Source: Certhia americana (Eukaryota; Chordata; Aves; Passeriformes; Certhiidae). Taken from it: DNA of 64,000 nucleotides. The position numbers were made by a program, and so were the translations under genes. Shown here piece after piece: positions 1 to 12,075 of the stretch. The stretch covers positions 7,056,930 to 7,120,929 of the forward strand of contig CM031872.1 of the NCBI GenBank assembly GCA_018697195.1, written 5' to 3'. Below the pieces are notes generated by a model. It saw only the letters and a program-made list of their open reading frames with translations. It was not told where the DNA came from and ran no database searches. Every line of letters begins with the position of its first letter. Within the stretch, counting starts at the first letter, position 1.

Positions 1-1194
1 TCAAGTTTCACCTGCTGGAACCTCTGACTGCACAAATGATCTCAGACAAAACACTGGGAGATATCCCCATAGTTCCAGAGGGGTTCCGTGTGCCCTGAGC
101 TGCTGCTGCCCAGAGGAGGACAACTTAAATCCCTTTTTAGACAGAAACATACTCAATTCAATAGAGCAGGGTTGGAAAATCTGCAGGCTTTGAAACTTTG
201 TGGGTTTGTCCTCAGTCAGCACAGTCCAACACATCACTTGAATACAGTTTTGCAAAACCACCAGCAGCAGTAGGTGTGACAATGGATGTGACATCCTAAC
301 CCTGCAAGGGCAGGAAGGAGTCAGAAATTAAGCATTTCAAGCATCTCCTGCCTGAAATGTCTGGTATCTCTTGTGAATCTTGCACCCCATGGACCCCGAC
401 TGTCTTTTCCAGCTGGGAAGTCCCCCTGTCCCACAGTGCTGTCACAATGCCAGGTCCAGGCCCAGCTCTGCTGCCAAAGCCTGAGCACAGAATTTCACAA
501 CTGATCATTTAAACAATATTTTAGGAGTTCTCAATCCCATTCTCTCCTGTCTGTGGGAGGCTGATGATGCAGAGCTACAAAACTCTCTTTGTGCAACTGA
601 TTTCATTGCTCGTGCTTGGAGTCACATTTGAGGGCATCTACCCCGTGGTACTGCTGCATTCATTAAAGTGTTCCACTGCAATTACTGCTTTCACTCCTCC
701 TGCAAGAGTAAATCCCTCCAAAGCTGGGGTTTGTTGCTCTTCCTGAGTTTATCAGGTTATTCCAGAACAGAGAAGCCTTATCCTGAACATTTTGTGTTCT
801 GGCCTTCGCTATAAAATATTTGGAAAATATTCATTTTCCCACAAAAAGGCCATGGAACTGAAATAATTCAGCCACATAGCAAACAAAACCCATCAGGTTA
901 GATTGGCACAATTTGTGTTTTAACAACCCTGCTGTTTATTCCTGATTGATGTTGAGTGTTGGATCCTGGTCTCCTCTCAGCAAGTTTTGACAAGGGTGCC
1001 CTGCTATGCCCTGAGAATTGCTATGCATTGCTCCCCCATGCCCTGATATTTCAGTAAAAGAGGTTTTACAACTCCTCTAGATGATCCAGCCCAACCCCAA
1101 ATTATCCTGACATCCTAAAGATAGGGAAATATTTTTTTCCTAAAAATCATTCCAAAGCAGCCATGAGAAGCAACTGATGTTCTGCTTTTTTAGA
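1..1194. other. Unique non-coding DNA, no supported feature
   Basis: Open frames here are below 100 codons, overlap on both strands and resemble nothing known. No tandem repeat, RNA gene or clear transposon tail is visible. A short stretch near 1080-1110 faintly resembles a worn CR1 tail but is too short to call. Confidence 0.5.
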
Positions 1195-1375
1195 CTACAG
1201 GAACCCCATTCTTTTAACATCTCTTCAGATGTCATGATTTCCAACCTCTCATCACTTCTGCTGTTCTTTCTTGGATTCTCTCAGGTGCTGACACTCCTCC
1301 TCTGACATCTCATGATCTGTGACTCACAAAGTGCTCACGACCTGGCCCAGCACAGAGGGGACGTCACAAGAACAC
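1195..1375 (-). mobile_element. Old, degraded CR1 LINE fragment
   Basis: The order of words (a 'cttcagat..catgatttccaacc' block, then 'ttggattctctcaggtgctgacac', then a 'gcccagcacagagggga' block) follows the reverse complement of an avian CR1 3' region. The element's sense strand is therefore the - strand. It is far more diverged than the other CR1 copies here and lacks the 3' tail. The assignment rests on my memory of CR1 sequences; edges are approximate. Confidence 0.5.
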
Positions 1376-3243
1376 CCCCAATGCCACCCCATGAATGATG
1401 AGAGAAATGGTGCTGAGAGTCAAACCTGGCTCTTCTCCTGGGAAATCTGCTGCAAATGTCATTCCTGTAAGAGGAAGCCCAGGACAGGCAGCCTTGAGTA
1501 AGATCTTCCTTTAAAAGGAAGGATTAAAGGATATTGCAAGGAGAAAATGAGGATCTGTCAATGGAAGCCTGGCTGCCTTTAAGGCTTGAGTTTACTGTCC
1601 TGTCAGGACAATCAGGGGGTTCTGGAGTGGGATGCTCCAGGAGCTTCCTGGTGCATTTTGTGCAGGGGGGAGAAGAGCCCGTTGCTGTTCACTCATTCCC
1701 ATGGCTTCCCAGTGCTCAGCGTTTGCATTTCCAGGAATGCCCTCTGGCTCTGTGTGCTCTGGAGTGGTGATGCTGGACAAACTCCACCCCTCCCTGCTCC
1801 TGCTGGAGCTGCTGAGCCCCCACCGCCTGAATTATCCACACTCTTATTTATTCCCTTGCGCTGAGCATCCCTGCTGGAGACAGAACCTCCCAGGTCTCCC
1901 TTTGCTCTCCAAAAGGATGTGCAGGTTCTAGAAAGCAGCTTCTGGACAGAGATGGTCACACACAGCCCCCCTCACCCAGAGCATCAGCACCTGTGGGGTG
2001 GAACCTGCTAAGCACCTCCAGGCTTGGACCAGACTAAAAAATATCCCTGCTCGTTATGCCTCAGATTTTATGGTCATCAAGAAACTCTGGGATGAAATTT
2101 GGAGGCATTTTTTGTCAAGTTGGATGAAGGAAATAGTCCTGAAGGGGTTAAACCAAACCTTTATCAATAGATATTAAATTCAATTAAATCTTTAGGAACT
2201 TGGGTCCTCAGTGGGTCTGGAGCTCTGAATTCCTTCCTGCTCCCAGACTGGCAAATCAGAAAAATTCAGCTCCTTGAATACATGGAAATGTGCCAGCAAA
2301 TGGCATAAGAATATCAGAGTGTATTAAAATCAAAATAAGTAAACATCAGAATGAGTTAAAATCCAAGTGAGTTATTGCTAATGGCTTTCAACCTTCAGTT
2401 TAGTTTTTCTTTAAAAATAACCATAAATGCAGAAGCTTTACAGGAAACTAAGTGAATATGAAACTAATCCCCTGAGATTGGCTTCAAATTTCAGCTCAAT
2501 CAATCTCTTTTCTCTTTTTCATGTGAAATAAAGGAAAAGGAGTATGAAACAATGGATACACTATGTGTGATTTTTTTCCCCTCATTAACACAGAAATACT
2601 CAGAGTAGATGCCAAAGCATCCAGTAAACAAAAATTTCCAACTGTGTGTTTTCAATTTTTTGCTTCATTTTTGCAATAAAATACTTTAACATGGTTTCCT
2701 CCTTTTAATGACTCAGAACTTATGATTTATAGCCTCATCCCCCTGTCTTAAAACTGTGGGAAACCAGTTCTGTTTAAGACTGATGTGGGGAATGTGGACC
2801 CCAGAACAGCAGGAACAGGGCTCTGGATGAATTTCCAGGGAAGCAGCTGCTGCTGCGTGGTTTTGACCCCAAACACTTCCCAAAATAACTGGTAGCCCAG
2901 ATTAAAATATTGATGATTTTGTGATCTGGATGGACCTCCTGGTCAGAAAGAGATTTATTCTCTTAGACAGAAGCTTTTAGCAAGGATTTCTGAGTAAATA
3001 TCTGCAATCTGAATGCACAAACATCACTCAAATGCAGGTGTAAAGTAGTTTATAAATGTGGGGATTTTGGAATGTTCTTCCTGTTACCTACAAGATAAGG
3101 AATTATTTGCAGCCATAGGATACTACCACATTTTGTACCCATTTAGCCCAGCTGTTCACACGTTAAGAATGACTCTGCTCAGCACATGCAGATCTGACCC
3201 TGAAATTCATCCTGTGCACACCCTTAAAACACAGGGGATGTAG
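1376..3243. other. Unique non-coding DNA, AT-rich middle part
   Basis: Only small overlapping open frames. The part from about 2160 to 2760 is AT-rich with many stops in all frames. No repeat family, RNA gene or regulatory pattern that I can support. Confidence 0.5.
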
Positions 3244-3513
3244 GAAAACAACGATAGGGAAAAGAGTAATGGGTTCAAACTGAAAGAGGGGAAATTTAGG
3301 GTAAATAAGTGTGAAAAGGGGAGGGTGGGCAGGCCCTGGCACAGGGTGCCCAGAGCAGCTGGGGTTGCCCCTGGATCCCTGGCAGTGTCCCAGACCAGGC
3401 TGGACATTGGGGCTGGGAGCAGCCTGGGACAGTGGGAGGTGTCCCTGCCCATGGCAGGGGTGGGATGGGATGAGTTTTCAGGTCCTTTCCCACCCAAAGC
3501 ATTCCATGATTCT
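3244..3513 (+). mobile_element. CR1 LINE 3' end, group A
   Basis: This is a 5'-truncated CR1 copy in + orientation. It contains the group A blocks 'ggccctggcacagggtgccc', 'ctggatccctggcagtgtcc' and 'gtgggaggtgtccctgccc', and ends in the CR1 tail 'attccatgattct'. The upstream part (3244-3300) matches the less conserved CR1 segment just before these blocks. A 96-codon open frame on the - strand inside it is a by-product of the GC-rich repeat. No target-site duplication is visible, as expected for CR1. Confidence 0.9.
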
Positions 3514-5900
3514 AAATAAAATTATGCCAGGCCTTGTGAAGGATTTATGGCTTTGCAAATAACTAGTTTTTATTTCAGCTCCAAGTTGAAGGATTTGATA
3601 TTTTCATTGCACTCATTTGAAAGCTGGCTCTGCCTAAAATGTATTGTCTGTGTCCTAACCTGAGGAAATTCTCCAAATGTAAAACTACCAAAATGTTCTT
3701 CCAAAAATGAGCTGGTTTGGTTTGATCGGTGAGATTTTTCTTCCCTCTATTAAAAACTCCCATTCAAGTTATTTTGTCACTGAACTACATGACAATGAAA
3801 AATCAGAAATGCTCTGATTTTTCAATCTATTTTCACTCATTCTTCTTTTGACAGAATTCACTCTGGAGCACCCTGAAACCAAATATTTTGATTAATTATT
3901 AGTTGACTATTAATCCAGATAATGTCAGCCTAAATTTCAGGAGGGAGGTTTAGGTCCTGCTTTTCTTGTTGCTTTTTCACAACCCACTTCATGCCAGGAA
4001 TTGCTGGTTTTGTAGAAACAGTAGCTGAAGTTTATTTTAAAAGCAATTATAGGACACATATCCTCCAAACTGTCTAGAAAAATATTCCTGCTCACAGCCA
4101 GGCCAATTTCTCCAAGGGTTTTAGACTTCAGAATAAATCTATGAATCCCCATCAAAAGCAGCTCAGATATTTTTAAGATCTTGGCTTATCAAAACTGCAC
4201 TTTTCTTTGAATTCTCCAGCTCTAGGTTTCTATTTGGCTTGTCATGTTGGGTAACATCAGTGGCAGAAGTTTATTATTGGATGTAACACAATTTGACTGA
4301 TGCAATATGATGTGATAGGTCACAGTCTGATGTTTCATCTCGGTTATTAAAAATGGTTTGTGGAGCTGCAGCAGAGGAAAGCCCGGCCTGAAAACAAGGG
4401 CTGATGGCTGGAATTAGCCTGCTCTGGTTTTATTTTTAAAGCACACAGCAGAAATACAGATTCCAGTCAGATTTTGCCTTCCTGCAAGCCCAACAGAAGG
4501 ATGTTCCAACATAGGCAGTTCTGGAAATCGCAGTGATAACCCACCCCAAATCCCGAGTGTGCCCAGCTCCTCTCTGAAATGCCTGCTGAGTTCATTCTCT
4601 GGGTGCATATCCACATATCCACAAATAACCTCCCCTTGCTTGTTGCCAGTGCTCCCCTTCCCCCGGGGTGTGGTGGCCTTGCGGGACACACAGAAGGTGC
4701 TCAAGTCCTTCTCCTCCTCTCCTGGGGAGGGGCTGAGCCTCAGCCCTGCCAGGGAAAGGGGATGAGTTATTGTCCCCTGGAGTCCTTCTCAGTCCCCAGC
4801 TCATCTCACAAGCTCACAGCTCCTGGCCTTGCTGGGGACAGATTTTGTCGACTGCCAGTGAAGCAAAAACCACAGAAAAAAAAAATGTTAAAAGAGGGGT
4901 TTGTTCCAGAAAGTTTTCCTCTATTCCCCTGCATCTCCTCAATGTCCCTGCACCTCCTCACCCTCCTTGTTTGTTTTGGTTTTCTTTTTTCCCAAGCTGC
5001 AATTTCCAGCTTTAAGCCTGTGGAAACAGGGATTTGCCAAAGCTTTTGGAAGGTTGCACCTTTTGTATAGGTTTCCTAGGACCAAGCTACAAGGGAAGCA
5101 GAATTCCTACAATTCCTACATAATTAAGAGGAGTGCTGCTTTTCTGCTCAGATAAAGGAACTCCGGGTTTCCTTTCTCATGCAGGTGATGTTCCCTCCTA
5201 AATCCTGCACTGTAAATCTTTTGTTTTTTGCTCTCTTTCTGACTGTGTTGGTTTAATTGGGGCTTGGTTGCCATTGACTGGAACACCCAGGATTTTCCTT
5301 GAGCTTGGAAATAAATAAAAATATATTTTTTATACTTAGCCAAATTTAGTTTTTGCTGGCGTTCTACAACCACTGACTCAGACAAAGCCGAAGTCCTGAA
5401 AATAAGTTCAACTTCTCAGATAAATTAATATCAAAGAAGATGAGTGGTATGGTCCATGCAGGAAAGGGGAAATTGGAGAGATGGAAAATATTCAGGAATA
5501 GGAGGTTTCAGAGGGAAAATCGAGCCCATGGGTTGCTAAAGGCACTGAGCACCAGTGCACACAAGAGCTCACAAGCTCTCACTTGCTCAACAGTAAATGC
5601 TGCTTTTGCCTGGTGAGAAAAATCTCTCATTTTGTGTGTAATTTCTCGGGTTTTGGACAACTTTTCTGCTTTTTAAGTGAGGGAATATTTCAAAGAATTT
5701 TTCACACACAGCTGTTGGAGGGAAATTACAGATTCACTTTGAGAGCGTGTCCGAATGGACTCAACGATTTTCTCTAAATGCCTTTTGACTCTTTTTTTTT
5801 TTTTTTTTTTCTAAAGTGGGGGGGAAAAAATAAAATAAATCCAAAGGACATCCTAAAACCATTGCCCAGATTGTCTGCGTGACATCCCCGCGGCTGCATT
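3514..5900. other. Unique non-coding DNA with a poly-T tract
   Basis: Mostly AT-rich unique sequence. The longest open frame (4579-5070, 163 codons) overlaps other open frames on both strands and has no recognisable domain, so I do not call it a gene. A 19-base T tract lies at 5792-5810. Nothing else supportable. Confidence 0.45.
5792..5810. repeat. Poly-T homopolymer (19 T)
   Basis: A pure run of 19 T followed by a G-run and an A-run downstream (5818-5832). There is no adjacent SINE or processed-copy signature, so this is a simple homopolymer. Confidence 0.9.
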
Positions 5901-5904
5901 CAGT

Positions 5905-6050
5905 TCTGGGCTTTCAAATGCACCTAATGGAGCAGTACAAGCCCCGGCTTTTCAAAAGCATTTAGAAGGCTCATTCGCCTCAATTTCGGTGGAATTTAGA
6001 TGTTTAAACCTCTTTGAGGATCAGCCTTAGGCACCTCTGAATAGCAGAAC
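5905..6050. mobile_element. Possible ancient amniote interspersed repeat, highly degraded
   Basis: The segment contains 'cttttcaaaagcatttag', 'ggctcattcgcctcaattt', 'ggaatttagatgtttaaacc' and 'tttgaggatcagccttaggc' in that order. This word order resembles a family of self-complementary repeats (TTTAGG..CCTAAA words around a 'tttgaggatctgggcct' core) that I remember as abundant in turtle, crocodile and bird genomes. I cannot name the family. Divergence is high, which implies an old insertion; an independently conserved element is the alternative. Confidence 0.35.
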
Positions 6051-7484
6051 TCCCTCTGAAAACAGGTATTAGAGAGAGAGAAGGGGCTCTTGTGAAGAGA
6101 CTTCAAAGATGGGGGGTATTAAGTTTTGAAGGAGAGCAAAAGAAGGGGACCAGGGAAGGGAATGGGAAATAATGAATGGTCTGGAGGAAAGAAATAATTT
6201 TCTGATTCATTATTTTCATATTTGGAACGGCTAAAGAATATTCGCTGAAGTTGAATGACATGAAATTTAAAACTCCCGAAAGAAAATGCAGTAAATGATC
6301 ACTCAGAGGGACTCAACGTCACCATTTAGCCTCGGGGCCAGAATTTTCACAGGCTGCAGTGCAAGATGCAGAAAACGCTTTTATTTGTTGTTTTTTTTTT
6401 TTTCCTTTTTGTCTTTTTATCCAAGGAAGTAGCAAAGTCACAAGAAATTAATTGAAATGAGGAAGTGAGGAAAATTCTTGATTTTACGTGAAAAATAGCT
6501 AAAATTTTCTTTTGAACAGTAGTGAAGTTCATGTTGTCAGCACAGAGAGAGTGACAGAACATCCACTTTGCTACTGAAAATTGAGACTTGGATGTAGGAA
6601 CAGACCCTCCATCCCCATCCCTGCACACACCAAAGAGCCTGAGGGAAATCCCACTAATGCCCTGGGGGTCACTTGACCCCATTTCCAGGAGTTCTGTGGA
6701 TATTCTGCACCCAGAGGTGCCGCTGTTCTTGCTGGAATATTCCATGTATCCACCACAGTTCCCAATGCTGGAAGCAAGTGCAGCCAGAGAGCAAGAGGGA
6801 GTCCTCCACCAGGATATTCCTAACACAGAGTTGGCATCTGATTTGATTTTTAAAGTAAAAAAAGGGAGAAAATTATTTATTTCCTGTGAAAGCACTTTCC
6901 TGAGGAAAAAAAAAATCTCTTTTCCTTTGTGAACATGAAGCCGTTTCCCCATCAAGGCAGGGATGCTGGAAGATGACCCAGCATTTGGAAAAAGCAGGGA
7001 CAAAGAGCCACTGTCCCAAAAGAGTTCCTTTATACTGAACCCTACCCAGATGCTGTTTTAATTCCACCCTATCTAGGCTCCCCACTCATCCCACCACAAA
7101 AGGCCCAGAATTTTGTGTGACCTTGGGGGCAAACCTCTGTCCCTGCCTGCTCTGTGGAAGTTCAGGGAGCAGCACCTCTTCCAAGAGCTCTTCCCACCCT
7201 CTGCTGAGCCTCACATTAAAGGAACATGCCAGGAATTTTCCAGCCAGAGCCAGGCCTCTCCAGTGGGTGGGTATTGAGGAGCTACTGCTGGACATTGCTC
7301 GCTGTGACTTGAGCCCTGCCTGCACCAAGGACATCACTGGCATGGTGGGAACACCCTGCTGGAGTATCCACCTCCCTCTCATTAACATGGAAAATATCCA
7401 TGTCCAGCTCGAGTCCAGAGACAGAAAACGTGCCTGGAGCAGGTTCTTCCCCATCTCCAGATCAGGTGTATTCCCCCTTGAGGG
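6051..7484. other. Unique non-coding DNA
   Basis: Contains a GA-rich patch near 6070-6085 and a T-run at 6391-6403. A 218-codon open frame on the - strand (6347-7003) carries lysine runs encoded by the T-run and no domain, and is not supported as a gene. From about 7100 GC content rises towards the CR1 copy that follows, and several open frames overlap there. Confidence 0.45.
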
Positions 7485-8045
7485 TCTCCATCCCTGTCCT
7501 GGGGGCATCAGGCTCAGCACGGGCCAGGCCAGGGACGGATTGTCCAGCTCTGCTCAGGGCTGGGGCAGCCTCACCTCGAGCCATGGGGGCAGTTTTCGGC
7601 ACCATCATATAAGAAAGGTGTTAAACTGTTAAGGAGTGTCCAGAGGAGAGACACAGGGATGGGGAAGGGTTTCAGGGGCCATGGGAGAAGCAGCTGAGGG
7701 CACTGGGATTGTGAGGGGAGACCTCACTGGGATCTGCAGCTCCTCCCGAGGGGCAGCTCCGAACTCTGCTCTGGGACAGGGACAGCACCCAGGGAATGGC
7801 TGGAGCTGGGCCAGGGCAGGCTCAGGCTGCAGCTCAGGGCAAGGTTCTTCCCCCAGAGGGTGCTGGGCACTGCCCAGGGAATGGGCACGGCCCCGAGGCT
7901 GCCAGAGCTCCAGGAGCCTTTGGACATCCCAGGGATGCACAGGCTGGGAGTGTTGGGGGGGCTATGCAGGGACAGGGGCTGGGCTGGATGATCCTGGTGG
8001 GTCCTTTCCAAGGATATCCCTTCAGGGTATTTCCTGATCCTGTGG
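7485..8045 (+). mobile_element. CR1 LINE 3' part, group B, long copy
   Basis: This CR1 copy in + orientation runs from the 'ccagctctgctcagggctgg' region, through 'gagtgtccagaggagagac', to the diagnostic group B block 'gtgctgggcactgcccaggg', 'ggctgccagagctccaggag' and 'acatcccagggatgcacagg', ending at 'tttcctgatcctgtgg'. It shares this 3' block almost base for base with the copies at 24.9, 26.2, 35.3 and 39.4 kb, so it is a young insertion. The overlapping open frames on both strands (up to 199 codons) are repeat artefacts. Confidence 0.88.
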
Positions 8046-10835
8046 AGTCCCTCTGCTGACTCCAGAGGCAGCCAGAGCTCCCCTGAAGCACAAGGATGTC
8101 TCCCCAGCCAGGCCCTCTCCCTGCCCTCGCAGGAGTCCTTGAGCCCTGTGTGCTTTGAGTGGCCAGACACATTTCTGCAAATACCTGCAGAAAACCCAAC
8201 TCTGTGGCCCAGGTGAGACCCAAACCTCACTGAGCTCCAGAAGTTGCCCCCACCTCCCCTGAGATTGCCAACTGACCCAGGGATTCTCAGAGGCATTTCC
8301 ATGACAGCAGAGTGGGATTTCACAGGGCTGGACTGTGGAAATCACTGCCTTTTACACTGCAGTGAGGAAATTGTGTCATTTATACCCCAAATACGTGTGA
8401 GAGAAATGCCAGCGTCCCAAATTCAGCTGCTACAGAATGTTGGTACGTTTGCTACACACATTTTTCACAAGTAATAATGAGTGACAAAAATAACTGACCT
8501 ACTTCTAACTCCACAAATACCTGTACCTCACATTTGGAGGCAGAGAAATCAGCATGGAGACATTTAGAACAAGTCTATTCTTGAATGCCCTTTTTAAACT
8601 CTCTTTAAATTATTCCAATTTGGACAGTTTCTAATGTAATTTTTTTGTACACCTTGCAACTCCCTGGAGCTGTTTCTGTATTTCCAGGCATGTCTGCACC
8701 GAGCACAAAACCCTGGTGATCACTAATATGAAAAGACTTGGCTCCCCCAATAGAGGAGAATCCATTTTCACCATTACTCTTACCTTGATGGTGCCTGAGG
8801 ATCTGGGCCATGCCTTAAAACAAACCAAGCCTCTGTTAAAGGTTGATTTTTCCCCTTCAGGCTCCTCCCAAAGGTGGCAAAGTGGCCTTTGACTGGCTAC
8901 AGTGCTGAGCTGATGCTCCATTTTGAGGACTTTCAGGGTCAGAGTTATCAAACGTCTTCTCCATCCCATTGGATTTTGCCCTGCAGATGATGGGAATGAG
9001 TTGCAGGAGCTCCAGTGTGAAACCACAGTCATGTCCTATGTACAGCAAGACAGGAACCATCACCAGTTTGGTCAAGCAGAGCAAAGCCCAAACCTATGGC
9101 ATCACAAAGCTGTAAAACACCCAGAGAAATCCTGGTTGCTCCACTCCCTCTGCCTTTCACCCCAGGATCCTTTTAAACTTCCCCACATTTCTTGGTCTCA
9201 TTACAATTTTCGTATCAGAAAAGCGGAAGTTTTTCATTTTTATTGGGAGTTTTGTGTTTTGTTCACAACAGCTTTTCCTTCTCCTTGGTTCTCGTGTGGA
9301 TACAACCACACTGAGCATCTCCTGCTCAAGATTTTTGGGCCTTTTAACAGAATTACCCCAAGCCTACACACTGCTCCAGACAGAGCCCGAATGCTTTAAC
9401 TTTGTTATTGTTTTCTCACACAGACAAGTCCCAGCTCCCACATTAATTATCATTGCTAGGTCCTTCCAGTCTCCATCCTGCTTAAAATTCCGCCACAGCT
9501 GCAAAGCCACAGGAATAAAATGCAGATATAAAACTGATATCCTTCAAAAAACCCTGATTTTGCTGCTGCCAGACCTGCCTGGTGACACCAGCTGACCACT
9601 GCAGTCTGGTCCCCACAGGTCTGAATCTCTGTGGAAAGGCAAAAATAATCCCAGCCCATTTCCTGTGGTGGGATTTGATCCAGTCGGACATAATTATTCC
9701 TTCAGGACAGACCTGACCACAGCAATGCCCCCAGGGGGTTTCTCTAATCCGTGGGTGGAGACTGACTTGTGGCATTCAGCTCTTCCTAGAGGAGGTTTTG
9801 GGGCCATGAAAACAGAATCCCCCAGCGCTTAACACATTGACCAAAATCTCAGGAAGAATGGGTAAACCCCCTCCTCTGATGTGATAATACCTTGAAAATC
9901 ATAAATAGGAATATCAGCACTTCCAATGCTGTTCAGGGATGGTTGAATGAGGAAAGAGCACACCAAGACCATTACTGAAGGAGAATAATTGGTGAGGGTG
10001 TTTCTCTTCTATTTTTGTCAAATTAGCAAGGCTGGTTTGCACCATTTTGGTGTTGTTCTGAAAAATCTGAGAAATTTTCCAGCTCTGACTTCCCACTGTC
10101 CAAAATCTGCTGAAATCCAGGGTTTCATTTTTCTGGCAAAAGCAAGAATTACCCCTGAAAATGCTCCTGCCTCAAAAATCTTCAGACAAACCTTCTGTTC
10201 TCTGGCAATCTGTTTGAAAGAACAGGATGTTGATTCTTGAGCCATGATCAGATTAAATTGAATATTGAGTGTGTCTAACACTGAAGGCAGACCTTTCAAA
10301 TCTCATGTCATGTGTTTCAGAAATTTAAAAGCAGGATTTTTTTTTAATGCAATTGTGGCCAGCTCTGCTCTCTAGTCCCTGTTTTCACCAGAGCTCAGCA
10401 GCTCCAGGTGAAATAAATGTCAGGTCCTGTGTTCAAGTGACATCATTGATGTGTGAACTGAATTTCAAACCCTTGTTTAAATGCTGAAAGGAAAATGTCT
10501 TCTCAGATGTTGCATTTTTAAATCACTGCCTGGCAGATTCCAAATAAAAGTTATATTGGAGTCTGTGCCATTAATATTCCTTCTGATATCAGCTTCACTT
10601 TTGGCTGGAAATGGGGTTCGGCCAATCTTCTCCAGGAAATCCCAGCACCTCAAGGCTTGTTCTGGGTGCTGATGGAAGAGTGCATGCACATGGAGCTTTT
10701 GGGAAATAAATTTTTAAAAAAATATTTCTCCATTTTTGTTACAAGATCCTACAAGAATAGATTTAAAAAATTGCAGAAGTGAGAAGCAAATTGAATTAAG
10801 AAATCAAATCAATGCCAGAGGATACAGGGTGGAAT
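8046..10835. other. Unique non-coding DNA
   Basis: No supported element. Open frames of 158 codons (8923-9399, +) and 133 codons (8631-9032, -) overlap each other and show no domain or convincing splice context. No tandem repeat stands out. Confidence 0.45.
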
Positions 10836-10922
10836 TGTTGAGGTGTCCTGAGCAGGGCCAGGAGTTGGACTCCATGATCTTGGTGGGTTCCTTCCAATTC
10901 TGGATATTCTGTGATTCTCTGA
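10836..10922 (+). mobile_element. Short CR1 3' tail
   Basis: The last ~85 bases of a CR1 in + orientation: 'ttggactccatgatcttggt', 'ccttccaattctggatattc' and the terminal tail 'tgtgattctctg'. Heavily 5' truncated. Confidence 0.8.
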
Positions 10923-11778
10923 CACAGAGCTCAGATTTTTGTGTTTTGGCTGAACAAAATTTGAGTATTTTGCATTTCAAGGGGCCTTTTAGGACAGATA
11001 ATTGCAGAAAATATAAAAAAACACCCCATTATCTAAAAACATTTAGGTCTCACTCTTTCTCAGCATGTCTGAGGAAGAGCTGGGCTGGGCAGCAGTGGGA
11101 TGGGAGCACTCCCCAGGGCTGGGTTCAGGAGGGACCCAGGGGCAGGGATGCACTTTGGATCCCAGATCCCACCCGTCTCCTCCTGCTTCATCAATTCTCC
11201 TTCCCACACGAGACTGCTCAGGCAAACAGCAGCACAAAGGAGCCCACACGTCACCACCATCAAGCATTTCAAGCCCAGTGCTCTCTTCACAGCTCAAAGC
11301 AGGGAGACTTGCAAACATCGACTACAAGCAAGAAAAATGAATAATATATGAAAGAAAAAGCAAGAACCAGGAAACAGTCACAAGTGTGAGGCGTTAATTG
11401 CTGTACATCCCCCACAAAGCAGCGACAGACAGGGACGGGCTGGATGGATGTGGCAGGGAACGCCTGACAGCAGCTCCGTGTTCCCTCCCTGCTCCCTGCA
11501 CCTGGGAGTGGGGACAGAAACACTGTCCTGTGCCACAGTGGGCAGAGCACACCCGCAGGCTGATTCACAGTTTGAGAAAACTGGGGAGATGGTGACACAA
11601 CAGGAAATTTCATTCAGTTTTGGAATTTGGGACTTGTTCTCCATAAAAGCATGTCCCCCCTGACCTTCTCTCCATCCCTGTTTTCTCTCCCTCCTCTTTT
11701 CCAGCCTCACCTGCTGCTGGGGTGTTCCTCCTCGGTCCAAAAGTAGAATAACCTAGGTCTGGGCCACCACACAGAGAC
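10923..11778. other. Unique non-coding DNA
   Basis: Purine/pyrimidine-mixed sequence with several short overlapping open frames and no supported element. There is no RNA gene or repeat that I recognise. Confidence 0.45.
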
Positions 11779-12075
11779 AGAATCTCAGAGTGGCTCAGGT
11801 TGGGAGTGACCTCTGGAGCTCCCCCAGGGCCCCTGGAGCAGTCACTCAGGATTGTGTCCAGATAGGTTTGGAATATCTCCAGGAAGGAGATTGTAGTCCC
11901 TCTCTGGTCTCTGTTCAGGGCTCAGGCACTGCTCAGGGCAGAAGTTCTGCCTCCTGTGCAGGGGGAACTCCTGGGATTTGCCAGGGAATGCCCGTTCCTC
12001 TGGTGCCACTGCCCTGGAGCAGAGCCTGAGCCCTGCACACAGGCAGTGGCAGAGACCAAAGGATGTTGGTAAGGT
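11779..12075 (-). mobile_element. CR1 LINE 3' end, older subfamily
   Basis: Reads as the reverse complement of CR1. It starts at the tail 'cagaatctcagagtggctca', followed by 'ttgggagtgacctctggag', 'gattgtgtccagataggttt', 'ggaatatctccaggaaggag' and 'aggcactgctcagggcagaa'. This matches a CR1 subfamily different from groups A and B, in which the second block reads 'tgtccagacggcttttgaat' in my memory. The sense strand is -. Confidence 0.8.

Noticed and set aside
6347..7003. 218-codon frame on the - strand
   Set aside because: Lysine runs come from a T homopolymer; no domain, and it overlaps a + strand frame of 114 codons.
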